A stretch of DNA of 64,000 bases from Diogma glabrata (taxonomy: Eukaryota > Arthropoda > Insecta > Diptera > Cylindrotomidae): contig OY856187.1 in the NCBI GenBank assembly GCA_963693315.1, positions 379,787,306 through 379,851,305 on the forward strand. Reading direction: 5' to 3'. The notes beneath the pieces were generated by a model, which searched no databases, was not told the origin of the DNA, and saw only the letters and a list, made by a program, of their open reading frames with translations. Numbering within the stretch: the stretch's first letter is position 1; every line of letters starts with the position of its first letter. The translations under genes and the position numbers were made by a program. Shown here in pieces: positions 43,214 through 54,504 of the stretch.

Positions 43214-43603
43214 TTAAAAAAGATTTTTGGTTAAAGCCAATATATAATTAAAATGTTATTTTTTATTTTTTATCCAACAATTGTTTCGGTTTATTTTGAA
43301 ACCATCTTCAAGGATACAATTCTTATACAAAAATAAAAACAAGTTTTGTTCAAAAAAAAATTGACATAAATATATAAAGAAAAGCTTTGAAAAACTGTTT
43401 TTTAAAGCTTTTCTTTATTTATTTATGTCAACTTTTTGTTGAACAAAACTTGTTTTTATTTATGTACAAGAATTGTATCTCTGAAAATGGTTTCAAAATA
43501 ATCCGAAATAATTGTTGGATAAAAAATAAAAAATAATATTTTAATTATTTATTGGCTTTAACCAAAAATCTTTTTTAAAATATAATACACAAGCCAGATA
43601 TCA
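43214..43603. mobile_element. Palindromic insert with 16-bp target duplication
   Basis: TATTCTGTTTTTTATT flanks it at 43198-43213 and 43604-43619. The insert is almost entirely a palindrome: AAAAAAGATTTTTGGTTAAA at the left is mirrored at about 43556-43577, with arms of about 165-180 bp and a spacer of about 10 bp, plus an unpaired tail of about 22 bp. Each arm holds GAAACCATCTTCAAGG (or GAAAATGGTTTC in reverse), reminiscent of the TGATAATGGC...CCGAAA block before the 3' end of the Penelope-like element at 57.1 kb. Confidence 0.75.
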
Positions 43604-43803
43604 TATTCTGTTTTTTATTGCTCTTTTGGTTTCAAAAAGGTTAGCAAACCGCACCCCCTGTTTTGAAGTGTATGATGTTTTGTAGATGTTCCGCCTAAAA
43701 ATATATTAGAGTTTAGTGTTCCCCGACTTCAAAAAGTTTGAGAACCAAGGGTGTAGACTGTAGAGCAATAATTTTAAGAGGAACATTTTAAGAGCTCGTT
43801 ATA

Positions 43804-44280
43804 TTGATCCATAACGGCTTCCTCTACTTTGTAAAATTTAACACATCCAATTTTTTTACGTTTCAATTAACAAACAAACTGCTTCAATTTCTAAGCAATT
43901 GCGTACAATCGAAGAAATTTTTCTACAATTCAAACATTACCCTAACTAGAGAAAGACTTCCTTTGATCGACTTCTGCCAAACACTTTAATTTATTGGTCA
44001 AAGTGGTCACTTGCATTTTAATATGATTTGGGGCCGTGCCGCACCTTTAGCATGTTTATAAAACATGAAAGCATTAAAGAATTCGAACTGATAAATTAGC
44101 AAATATTTTCTCAACACTTACTTGCGAATTAATGAACCACAACAATGAACCCTTTAATGAACCACAACAAATTAATGAAAGGAAGCAGAAACAATTCGTA
44201 GAACAATAATATACATCGTAAAGCACCGAATACTTACGACCTTTAAATTTTTATGTTTATTTTGTATTCTTATTTTCTAT
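43804..44280. other. No gene recognised
   Basis: A 61-codon frame (43804-43989) has no recognisable motif and typical AT-driven composition. A short direct repeat, ATGAACCACAACAA, lies at 44138-44175. Confidence 0.35.
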
Positions 44281-44911
44281 TGGTACTTTATAAACTGGGG
44301 AAATTACACAGAAAAATAGTTCACGGGACTAAACGTGTGTACGTTATAACCTTATAAGCCGAGGTACCTTATAACAAGGATAATTTGTTCGTAAAATTTT
44401 TATAGATGTAAGAAAAAAATTTGCTGTACTCTATAGACCAAGTGTACTTTATATATGGTGTACGCTAAAAGCGAGTTTTACTGTATTATTAATTGCTTAT
44501 AGTTTTGACAAAAAATTTCCAACTAATAAGTAATACTGTATTCAAATACCTTTATCTAGAAAACAAAAAATAACGCTTGTCTATAATTTTGGTATGTTTA
44601 AAGTAAATAATAAATCTGTAAAATATTAAAATATAAAAGAAAAAAAGGTGTTTTTTGGAATAGCCACCCGAGTCGAACTTTAACTACGATTTAAGTAGTA
44701 CACATTCTTAAATGAACCAATTTTAGTTCTTTTTATCCTTTATTGCATGTAAATAAGAACTTTTTACTCTCGATAAACTTATTAACTCCAACAAAATCTT
44801 AAAACATTCTATTTAACATCTAATTAGAATCTCAAAAAACTATTATAGACTACTTGTTCTTAAAATACTACTTTACACCTAAATAAGCCTGTTTTTCAAC
44901 ACCATACTAAG

Positions 44912-45340
44912 TATAGTAGAATTTTTTTACCAGTGAATTTTTGACAGATAGGACGCATCAAGAGATAAAAGATGAGACAAAAAGTAAAACAGAAATGTAT
45001 TATTTATTAAACGATAAATTTTGAAAACAATTACATTAGTTAATTTTCTACTCCTAGTTCGTACCATTTGTTTGTTGCGACATTTGTTTACATAGGCGTC
45101 GTTTTTTTTATTATAATTATTTTTAATTATCAAAATTTCATTATATTTGTAGGCAGTATAATATTTTTACTAGTTTTTGGTTTTCGATTATAATTGGCTG
45201 AATTTCAATAGTAATTCCCATTTCAATGGGACCCCTTTTTTAATATTTTAATCTGAGACACTGAATATTGGCACATGCGCACATGATTATGCGCAGAACG
45301 ACCAATTTTCGTGTTCGCTGGTAAAAAAAATTCTACCATA
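44912..45340. mobile_element. ~430-bp MITE
   Basis: GTAGAATTTTTTTACCAGTG at about 44916 is mirrored by CGCTGGTAAAAAAAATTCTAC at about 45316-45336, with TAT-like flanks. No ORF with motif. The interior has GGCACATGCGCACATGATTA, a less AT-rich patch. Confidence 0.65.
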
Positions 45341-46599
45341 ATTATTATGTCCTAAGAACTTAAAAAGTCCTATCAATTCTATCAACGTACAAAATTAACA
45401 TCTTATTTGAATCTTCAAAAACTCTTTACGATTCCGATCTTCGTCGCATCGAACCCGACAAACATTTTTATACGTTCGTATATTCGCGTTCGTATATTTA
45501 AGTTCTAAATTGAAAATGTATGAGTGTGATTTTGTTTGTAAAGGATGCGTTCATTTTTCCGCCATTTTTTAATGATACACTTTAAAAGACCAATATTCAG
45601 ATATCAAGAAATTTAAATATTTGAATTATGTGTAGAAAATAATACTAATTTTCCATAATTTTCTCAATATCATAACAAATTAAAATAAAATATCAATAAA
45701 TCAACATGAAACAACACAAATTAAAAATATTAAAAAAATATAATAATTTTGTTAAATCACTAAAATTAATTATTGAAGAGCCTGTTTGTTTAACGAGATT
45801 GTTTTTTTAAATTGACTAAAAATTTTCTTCCGCACATAATTTTATGTTCAAAATATGAAGGGGCTGAAATCGCATAGCTCTGAAATACAAAGACTTAGTT
45901 TACAGAAAGCCTTTGATAAATGAAAAATACGGCTTCAAGTAGAATTTTTTTAAATACAGACCAAAATAAACCAAATTAAAAAGGGTCGAGTCAAAATGTC
46001 GCAAAATTTTGCTGAACTTGACTGAAATTGCTTTTTAAAAAGTTCATTTAATAATAAAATATTTGATATTTAACATAAAAAAAAAATCTGAATCTAAAAA
46101 TCGCCATTTTTATAATTTTCCTTCAGAACAAAAAAAAATGATTCCCGACAGTCATATGCACAACGAATTTTATCTCTAAAACAAAAAATGACGCTAGTCC
46201 TAAACTTTCACAAGTTGTTAGATATAAAATAAGCTTCAATTTAGTTTAAAAAAAAAAAAAAAAAGGCTATGCCATCTTTTTTTCAATTACACCATTTTTT
46301 TCTTATGTTACACCTTTAAAAATTATTTCAAAAAATTAACAGTGTACATTTTTAAAAACTTTGTTCTAATAACATATCATTTATGAAAATCGATTGAGTA
46401 GTTTTTCTACAATCGCTCGTCAAAATGCACTCACATCACAAAATAACAAAAATTGAGGGGCACCCTGTGAAGACCCCTGGTCGAAAAAAAAAATTCTAAG
46501 AGAACTTGTATTTTTTATTTATCAAAGACTATCTATAAACAAAAAATAATCAAAATTAAAAGGGGTCAAGTCAAAACGTTGTTGAATCTTCGTGAAATT
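45341..46599. other. AT-rich DNA, no gene recognised
   Basis: I see only A- and T-runs and short motifs over this stretch. Confidence 0.45.
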
Positions 46600-47694
46600 G
46601 CTCATATATATAAAATTCAAAAATTCAATTTTTTCAAAATTCTAAAAATATTGTAAAAATTATAACAAAATCAAAAATTGAAACCTTCTTCAAAATTCCA
46701 AAAATATTCTAAAAATTAGAATGAAATCAAATATTTAAACTTTTTTCTAAATTCCAATAATAATCTAAAAATTCTTAAAAATTCAAACTTTTTCCATAAT
46801 TCTAAAAATATTGCAAAAATTATTACAAAATCAAAAATTAAAATTTTTTTCAAAATTCCAAAACTGATAATAAAATCAAAAATTAAAAATTTTTCAAAAT
46901 TCTAAAAATATTCCAGAAATTCTTACAAAATCGAAAATTAAAACTTTTGCCGAAATTCTAAAAATATTGCAAAAATTATTACAAAATCAAAAATACAAAC
47001 TTTTTCAAAATTTCAAAAATATTTCAAAAACTATAACAAATTCAAAAATTTCCGTGTCCAATTTCATTTTCAATTACATTTACATCATAAAAACAGCTGC
47101 ATTTTTTTCCGAACAATTGGCTAAAAAATAAATGAAATCATTTTTTGACATACTTGACAACATTTTTTTGACAAACTTATAATGCCATAATTCTCAATAA
47201 TAATAATAAAACCGAAGTAATTTCATTTCAAACAAACAATTTTATTTTTTTTTTTCAAAAAATTGGGTAAAAAATAAATAAAAATCTTTCTTTTGACACA
47301 CTTGACAACATTTTTTGACAAACTTATAATGCAATAATCTAGATTTTGATCTCACATACAAATCTCGTCCAGCAAGATTTCTCCAAATTCAATGTTCCTA
47401 CTCGTAATCACTTAAAATGAACGTTTTTTAAGCCAAAAACATGAACATTTGCTATTTTTGACACACATAAACATTTTTTTGACACACTTCCGGTAAAGTT
47501 ATCGAACACAGCGTTTGAAATCCCTCCAGCGGTTTTGCCTGCAGCGCACATAATGACGGCAGACAGACATACAGTTTTTTTTGCTATTTTGGAATCAGGA
47601 GGTCCTAAAACGTCGAGAAATGTCAAAAAAAGTGGGGGTAAGAATTTCACTTTGAGCTCATGAATGTAATACTTAGGTCTTTCAGACCGAAGTA
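46600..47694 (+). mobile_element. Hairpin-ended repeat, copy B
   Basis: The order ~55-bp units (46600-47060), ~125-bp units (47080-47330), 3' block (47340-47670) and terminal hairpin ACTTAGGTCTTTCAGACCGAAGT (about 47670-47692) repeats that of copy A. Confidence 0.8.
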
Positions 47695-47699
47695 AAATT

Positions 47700-48320
47700 T
47701 AAATTTATTCAACAAATTTTAAATTATTGCATAAAAAAAACAAAAATTGCATAAAAAAACTTTTTTCAAAATTCTAAAATATTTCAAAAATAATAACAAA
47801 ATCAAAATAAACAAACTTTTTTTCAAAATTCCAACAACTATAATAAAATCAAAAATTTAAAATTTTTCAAAATTCTAAATATATTCCAAAAATTCATATT
47901 GAGACCGAAGTAACTTTTTTCAAAATTCTAACTATATCAAAAAAAACAAACTATTTTTCAAAATTCTAAAAATATCGCAAAAAGTATAACAAAATCAAAA
48001 AGTACAATTTCAAGATTCGAAAAATCTTCTAAAAATTTTAATAAAATCAAAAATTTCCATGTCCAATTTCATGTTCATCATATCATATACAAATAATTAA
48101 TTTGTTTTTTCTTTACAAATATTGGTTAAAATAATAAATGAAAATCATTCTTTTGACATACTTGACAATAACTTTTTGACAATCTTTGAATGTAATAATC
48201 TAGTTTTTGGTCTCACATACCAATCCAAACTATCAAGTTTTCTTTAAATTTAAGGTACTACCCATTATCACTTAAAATGAACGTTTTTGAAGCAAAAAAT
48301 ATGCAAATTTCCTTGTTTTG
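47700..48320 (+). repeat. Hairpin-ended repeat, copy B2 lacking its 3' end
   Basis: ~55-bp units at 47750-48050 follow directly on copy B. One ~125-bp unit and the start of the 3' block (CTAGTTTTTGGTCTCACATA at about 48199) follow, then the match stops near 48310. A stray GAGACCGAAGTAACT at 47900 suggests internal rearrangement or tandem insertion. Confidence 0.65.
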
Positions 48321-48344
48321 ACATGCACTTTCCTTGTTTTGATA

Positions 48345-48524
48345 TTGACAGAAATAAACACAGCTAATGAAACAGAAACAGTAAATCAAATCCAATCTCA
48401 AATATTCAATCCTTTAAACAATACATCAGTTTTCCACATGAATCTGCCATCTACATCATCGATGAAACCAACCACTACTACTAATCATTATACTAATTGT
48501 ACTTTCAATATTTCTAACAAATAA
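48345..48524 (+). CDS. Possible orphan last exon (unrecognised)
   Basis: After TATTGACAG, a good acceptor-like site at about 48342-48350, an open frame of ~58 codons runs to TAA 48522-48524 and is followed by AATAAA within 15 bases. The residues are Asn/Thr/Ser-rich and end HYTNCTFNISNK. Base composition is less AT-rich and clearly different from the repeat before it. An acceptor, a short frame, a stop and a poly(A) signal in order suggest a terminal exon, host or element. The family is not recognised, and a chance frame is possible. Confidence 0.3.
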   Translation: MTEINTANETETVNQIQSQIFNPLNNTSVFHMNLPSTSSMKPTTTTNHYTNCTFNISNK

Positions 48525-48989
48525 AACAGAATAAACTTTTATAATTTACAAAAACTTTAATAATGAGTGTGTTTTTTTCTATATCGGAATAATCTAAAAA
48601 TATCTGTAAAAGTTTTCAGAGAAAATATATGATCTGAGATATATCCGAGCATGAAAAAAAAAACACGAAACAGATATATCCGAGAATGCAAAAAAACACA
48701 GATCATTTTTTTGACGTTTAAAATATCTCAATGTGTAAACTTAAATTTATATTTTCGAACTATTCATATTGTCTTCCATCTGTAGGCGAACACTATTATT
48801 GTACTTGCATATAATAAAAATATTATTTTACACTGTTAAAAGTTATATGTAAATACAATATTGCTATTTTGGTTTCCACTGTCAAAGTTAGCTCTTGTAA
48901 GTTTTTAGTAGATGAATTTGTAAATATTATCATTTATATTTACAAGCGTAGAAAAAATAGCGTTTTCTACTCGTGGTAAAAACTTTTTT

Positions 48990-49100
48990 TGCGGTCCTGA
49001 ACTTATTCCATTCGACGCTATCGCGTTTCGTGGACAAACCATCCAGTCACGCGAAAAGAGACGTTTTCACCACTTGTTGAAAAATCTACTATTTATTTTT
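48990..49100 (+). repeat. Dispersed repeat shared with 30335-30430
   Basis: TTCGACGCTATCGCGTTTCG, then GACGTTTTCACCACTTGTTG and ATCTACTATTTATTT match the hAT-internal block at 30335-30430. Confidence 0.55.
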
Positions 49101-49133
49101 CCATTCCTATTTGTTATTCTTTCTTTTCTTTTG

Positions 49134-49884
49134 TTTATTATAATAGCTGCGTTTTTTTCATTAGGGTCTGGGGTCAGGGTCAAGGTCTAGATCAACTTTA
49201 TTTTTTACATGTAAAAACAACAACAACAATATAACCCCGATATTTATCTGGGTCTAGATCAATGATCTAAAATATTTTGGTTACATAAAATTGCAAGAGA
49301 TGGCGAAACGTAGGTTTTGATTTTATAAGGTTGGTATGGTCATTTTTAAACTTATAAATGTCAAAAAAAATTTATTCAAAATAAAAAAACTGTCAAATGA
49401 ACTTTGTTAAATTTGTTTAAAATCAATTTTAATATGATTTTTTTTCAACATGATTTAAATAAATTTGCTTAAAATTAATTTTAAAGCAATATCTACGATA
49501 TAAAATCCATATTTTTTTTAAAGAATAGATGCTTACAACTTTTTAATTTTTATTAATTATCAATTATTTTATTTCACGCCATTTGCAATAATCAATGAAC
49601 ATTGCCATATGTAAAAAAATGGATTAGTGTTTCTGATTAAATTTTTTTTGAATTTTTTTTATATGAAGTTTTATTTTTCAAGAGACGTTAAATATTTTTT
49701 GAATTTTTTTTATATTGAGTTTTAATTTCAAAATGGCGCTACAAGTTCACAATTTTTTTTCTTCTCAGCTCATTGTTGCCAACAATTTAAAATATAATAT
49801 TTTTTTTTCTTTGCGTGACCCACATCGTTTTTTTCAAACCTTGACCCTGACCCAAATGAAAAAACTGCAACTAATATTATTATC
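49134..49884. mobile_element. ~750-bp TIR element (MITE)
   Basis: TAATAGCTGCGTTTTTTTCA followed by TTAGGGTC...GGGTCAAGG at the left is mirrored by CCTTGACCCTGACCCAAATG and AAAAAACTGCAACTAATATT at 49838-49878. The left arm has GGGTCTGGGGTCAGGGTCAA, a short internal duplication. No transposase frame. Confidence 0.7.
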
Positions 49885-50449
49885 ATTAAACAAATTTTGT
49901 TTCGCTTCGTTTTTTATTATTACAGGAAAAGACCGAAAAAAATTATTTTTAACGCCTATTAAACAACTTAAATGGGATTTTTTCCGGTAAGTCGCTTTTG
50001 CAGGAGTTATGTAGATGTTATTTTTGTATTGAAGTGATACTTAAATACTCTAAATTCTAAATAGTATAACCTGTAGGTTTTAAGGAGTAGCTAAATTTCG
50101 ACTCGGAATTTAACACAAAACAAATTTTTTAAAATCGGTTAACGCGTTCGAGCACAATTTAACTTTAAACTTTTCTTGTTTCCAAAATTCTTTACAGATT
50201 TCGAATTACCCTGTGCCAAAACTAGTGGAAAAACAAAAGCACTATATTGAAAAACTAAACCGGGTATGTATCTCATGTATAACATGTTTTATTCTTTCGA
50301 ATAAAACATGTTATTTTCAAACAGTTCTAGTCACCCTAAACAACTCTTGAAGTTAAATAGTTTTTAACTATCCCGTCACATAATCCCTTAGAAATATATG
50401 AACCAAAATTTAGTTTCTTTATAAAAATTGTATTTTGATAATTTTCAAT
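49885..50449. other. No gene recognised
   Basis: AT-rich. AAAACATGTTTTATTC-type inverted motifs lie at 50280-50315. Nothing coding. Confidence 0.4.
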
Positions 50450-51020
50450 GTTTGTACACTAACAATAAAGGTCATCATCGGTTAAGGACAAATTAACTTC
50501 ATTCACCGAGTTAATTTGAATAAGTTAATTAATTTTACTTAAAGTAGAAAGCTTAGTTTGGTTATATTATTTTTTTTTTTCAAAAGTATAAAGCCGAAGC
50601 ACATATTTGTCAAAATAGAACCAAATGTTAACATTTACTTAATTTTCAATAGCAGGCCCGATTAATCAAGGTCAAGGTGTGAATAGGGCACGAGTGTTTA
50701 CTGACAAAAACTCGGAGGTCGCGGGTTCAAAACCTGGTGAATAAAGTTTTTCAAGCTTTTCTTGAAAACTTCAATAGCCCTTCAACAACAAAACTGAAAG
50801 AATCAATTATAAAATTACAATAGTGAGGAAATTTGTGGACGGCACCAAAGAAGTTTGGCATAATGGACGCTTAATAGAAAAACTAGTTAGCAAAGCATAA
50901 ATAAACCCTATAATCTTTTGACATTTGATTAAGAATTTATTATACAGAAAAATAAAACATTTACACAAAGAACTAGTATCAAGAAGATATATTAATAGAA
51001 CTATTATTAATTGCTTTTGG
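50450..51020 (+). repeat. Dispersed repeat, copy 2 (holds the empty pogo site)
   Basis: It matches 37438-37560 and 37888-38042 and then continues ACTATTATTAATTGCTT at 50999, where copy 1 has the pogo-like insertion. A tRNA-like segment (50655-50745) sits in the middle and has no counterpart in copy 1. Confidence 0.8.
50655..50745 (+). other. tRNA-like remnant
   Basis: A box-B-like GCGGGTTCAAAACCTGG at about 50718 follows a hairpin CGAGT...ACTCG with an enlarged loop. Box A is weak. It may be a decayed tRNA pseudogene or SINE head. Confidence 0.35.
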
Positions 51021-52599
51021 CTTAGCTTGTTAAAAATATTTTATTTTTACTGATTTATTATAAGTCGTTTAGACCTTAGTTACCGAAATAATAATGACAT
51101 TCATAATTCCAAAGGGAATTATAAGAGGGAGTTATGGATTCATAATAGACCTAATTTTTTATAAATTTTTGTTTTGTTTATTTATAAACAAGATTATTTA
51201 CATAACGAATAACAATATCCTGGCAATACAATTTGAAGTGAAAAATAACTAACTTGATCAATTAAAACGCAAAATCATACTATCAAAATACGCAAATACG
51301 TAGTAAACGTTTCCTTCGGTAATTAACATCCTTATAATTCTCTTGATACATAAATAACTATTAAAATAGTATATTAAGAAAGTAGTTTCATAATCGACGA
51401 TTTTATCGCACGCAATCTGTGCGGATAAGGATAAGTGCGATAAAACGTCTTATGAACGAGTTTTTTATACTATTTTTTCTATTTTGCATTTTTTGTCTTG
51501 AAATTTTAAAAAATGTGTATTTTATTAAAAAATAGTCAATTTGAAATTTTGTTATTATTACTAATTATTTTAATTAATTAAAATATTTAACACTAATTTA
51601 GATATTCTTATTAATTTTATTTACATAATTATTCGTTTTAATGTTCACTGACGTTTGTATGACCAATATGACCAACCTTGAAAGACAAAACCTTACGTAT
51701 CGTAATGAAGGCCGTTTCGATACGCATTTGGGTATCGAAATGACTTTATTTTAAACGCAAAATAGAAAAAATCTGTTTTATACTTTAAATTCGTTAAAGT
51801 TAATTGCTAGCTTATAAAACTAGATTCTTTCATATGTGTTTTATAGGTGTATACAAAGAATATTATCATTTAAATTTATTCTATATATAATAATGTTAAT
51901 TGGCTACTATTAAGTTTTAGGATTGAAATAAATCAGAGCTTCTTATTAGTGAATATTAATTTACACCATTTTAATTTTTAAATGTTTCTGGCTGATTTCT
52001 TTAATTTTAAAGTTTTAAAGTATGTGTGCTATTTTTTTCAAACATTTGAAGTTTTAAGCTGAAAATAAATTGCTTTGAACACCAAATAAGCGGGAACCTC
52101 TAAGCTGATTTTAAGCCAAAATTATGCTTGCTTGATGCGAAAAGGCGAAAGAACATTGGGCTCGATATCTGAACTGTAAGTGTGTAATAAATTCGGAAAT
52201 ATAATGGGAAACATTTGACATACAAATTTGTTGCATGTCACTTACAGTTTCAAAAATAATATTTACTAGTTATTAAAAAAACACAGAACACATTTAACTG
52301 ACCTATTGCAACCAACTTTCAATACTAACCTATTGCAAGATCCATTTTGTATATATCTGAAACTATAAAAGAAATATATCTATTTATGCAAAACTTCAAA
52401 ACATTTTTTGCGCTATTGTTTTTGAATTTTCGCATACACTGAGTGTATCAGAGAGTATTTTCAATTTACTAGATTTGAATTTAAATATCTCTTGAAATAT
52501 TATAATCTTTTGTGAGCACTTGAACTCAAGTAATTAAGGAAACCATTTGAATTTTTCGAATCAAAAAATATTTTGGATCACTTCAATTTCCCATCTTCG
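51021..52599. other. AT-rich DNA, no gene recognised
   Basis: A short inverted motif ATAATTCCAAAGGGAATTAT lies near 51099. Otherwise nothing coding or repetitive is recognised. Confidence 0.45.
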
Positions 52600-53330
52600 T
52601 TGCTTATAGTAATTTACTATAAACCCTTCGAAAATATATTTATACACTTTTACTAGCTTATCAACCCACTTGTATGTATAAACCGCTGTAACAATAAGTG
52701 CAAATTCTTGATTTCTAATGAAAATTTTTTATTTACTCTTTCTGAAGTACATTTGACACTTCCGGGAAGACCGTATCATATTCTTTTTATTTTCCATATA
52801 TTTTTGTCTATTTATGAGAAACTAAAAAGAATTTAAGGTTTTTTGTTAATTGTTTTATTTTTATATTTTTTTAATGTGCTCTTAAAATTAATTTAGTTGG
52901 GAACTGGAAGTTGTAGTCGTTCGGTTGGTTTTTGATAAAAAGTTGGACAGTTTTGGTTTGGTAAAGTAGTTTGAGCAGTCGTCTAGGGTTTGAAATTTAA
53001 AGGTATGCCGAGTAGGGAATATTTCTTTGGTGAAAGTAAAAAAAAAATCTCAAAACTTTTGTATTCTTATTAAAATGTTACGAGGAGTGACGACTTAAAT
53101 GTGAATTGAATGAGAAGTTTCCAAGAAAATTTTATTAAATTTAGTTATTGTGACATGTAAACGTAAATAATTGTAAATGTGAAAGAAAAACTTAAGGGTT
53201 TATAAAAAATAATATTGTGAAAAGAAAATGAAAGTAAAAGTAAAGGAAATTGAAAATGAAAAAAATTCAGAACATCATAGATAAGGAAAACAAAGGTTGT
53301 CTTATTTTTAACTGGCGTTGAAGTATGGTT
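52600..53330 (+). other. Possible LTR-like region related to 34.6-35.3 kb
   Basis: It shares TTTGACACTTCCGGGA (52748) and an ATAGTAATTTACTATA-type palindrome (52606) with 34640-34760, in the same order. CTGGCGTTGAAG near 53323 may be a primer-binding-like site. Overall identity is low, so this may be a diverged LTR of the same group. Confidence 0.3.
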
Positions 53331-53774
53331 TAGTGCCCTCATGGTTGACCAACTTAGTAATGAGATGAAATGCTGAAACGGAGATGTACCGGAACCAACA
53401 ACAGGAAGTGAGAGAACGAATAAACTGAGAAGGTACACCTCTGAGGAAAGGTGGCATGGCAGTTCTCCCTCTCGAAAAGCCAGAATGGTATTTTAAGTAC
53501 GCGTTTTCCGTTTAAATTTTGTTAATCTAAATCTTTCTTGTAAGGAGGTGGGTCGGATAGTCGGTTGAGCATATCAAAAAACATTTAGCTCACTTAGACA
53601 TAAATTCATGCCTTTCTATAACACCACCAATTATTGTTTATCAGAACCATAATTGTTGGTGCTATTAGATTTGACAGGATAAAATAAACAGATTTTTTTC
53701 TGTTGCGCAAAGATTTTTGAATCAGCGTAGCACTTTAAAATAATTTATTTGATTTGATTTGCAATGTGAAATGA
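53331..53774. other. No gene recognised
   Basis: A less AT-rich patch at 53320-53480 could be the leader of an LTR element. There is no motif-bearing frame. Confidence 0.35.
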
Positions 53775-54420
53775 TATTACTTCGGTCTGAAAGACCTAAG
53801 TATTACATTCATGAGCCAAAAGTGAAATTTTTACCCCAACTTTTTGGCATTTCTGGACGTTTTGATGGTCGGGATTGGTATGTGAGGCCAAAAACTAGAT
53901 TATTGCATTATAAGTTTGTCAAAAAATGTGGTCAAGTGTGTCCAAAGAATGATTTTAATTTTTTTTACTCAATTTTTTGGAAAAAAATAAAATTAATTAT
54001 TTGTTTGACTTTGATTTTGTTATAATTTTTGGAATTTTGAAGAAAGTTTGTGTTTTTAATTTTTTAATAATTACATTGAAATATTTTTGGCATTTTGAAT
54101 AAAAGTTTCAATTTTTGATTTTATAACAATTTTTAGAATATTTTTCGAATTTTGAAAGAAATATTAATTTTTGATTTTGTATTATTTTCTCGAAACGCTA
54201 AATCAAGAGGTTTTTGAGTAGTTTGCTGGGTGCATCATCTTTTCACTAAGTTATATTAATTTATGATCTGTTATAATTTTTAGGCAACGTAGTAATATTT
54301 CGTGTTTGTTTTGTAATAAATTTCTAATCAGAGATAAAATACTTGTACTTTTATATAGAGTTTTATGTTTGATATATGTACATCTCTGCTCAAAACTAAA
54401 AACAATGCCTTCATAAAAGT
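53775..54420 (-). mobile_element. Hairpin-ended repeat, copy C (internally deleted)
   Basis: It begins at the left with the terminal hairpin (ACTTCGGTCTGAAAGACCTA, about 53779), jumps from the 3' block at about 53860 to the ~125-bp region, has a few ~55-bp units (54020-54190) and ends with the 5' part (54200-54420) that matches 1685-1750 plus 2545-2660. Confidence 0.75.
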
Positions 54421-54504
54421 TTTTTGCCGAAAACTATATCAAAATCCTTAACCCAGACTGAAGTCTTGATATCTCAGAGCTTTGAGATTTCAGCCCTTCC
54501 ATAT

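Larger units (their letters stand above)
42213..43750 (+). mobile_element. hAT element (ZBED/SCAND-like), 8-bp target duplication
   Basis: GTGTAGAC flanks it at 42205-42212 and 43751-43758. The left end CCGTGGTTTTCAAAGC and inverted right end CCTTGGTTCTCAAACTT resemble the common hAT end C(A)GTGGTTCTCAAAC. It retains the C-terminal end of a transposase (42720-43013) and has a later palindromic insertion at 43214-43603. Confidence 0.88.
38043..44483. mobile_element. Pogo/Tigger-like MITE inflated by nested insertions, TA target
   Basis: The ends CAGTAAAACTCGTTTATA (38043) and, inverted, CAGTAAAACTCGCTTTTA (44466-44483) with flanking TA are of the pogo/Tigger type. Subterminal AAGTACGGTCAAGGGACCGA fits as well. 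Its own DNA seems to be about 38043-38104, pieces between 40138 and 40500, and about 44280-44483. Inside are a second TIR element, a LINE-B fragment, a dispersed repeat and an hAT element. The related repeat at 51.0 kb shows the site without the insertion. No pogo transposase is seen. Confidence 0.8.

Noticed and set aside
53145..53438. A 97-codon minus-strand frame with a hydrophobic C-terminal part
   Set aside because: Composition is driven by T/A-rich DNA and no motif or conserved counterpart was seen.
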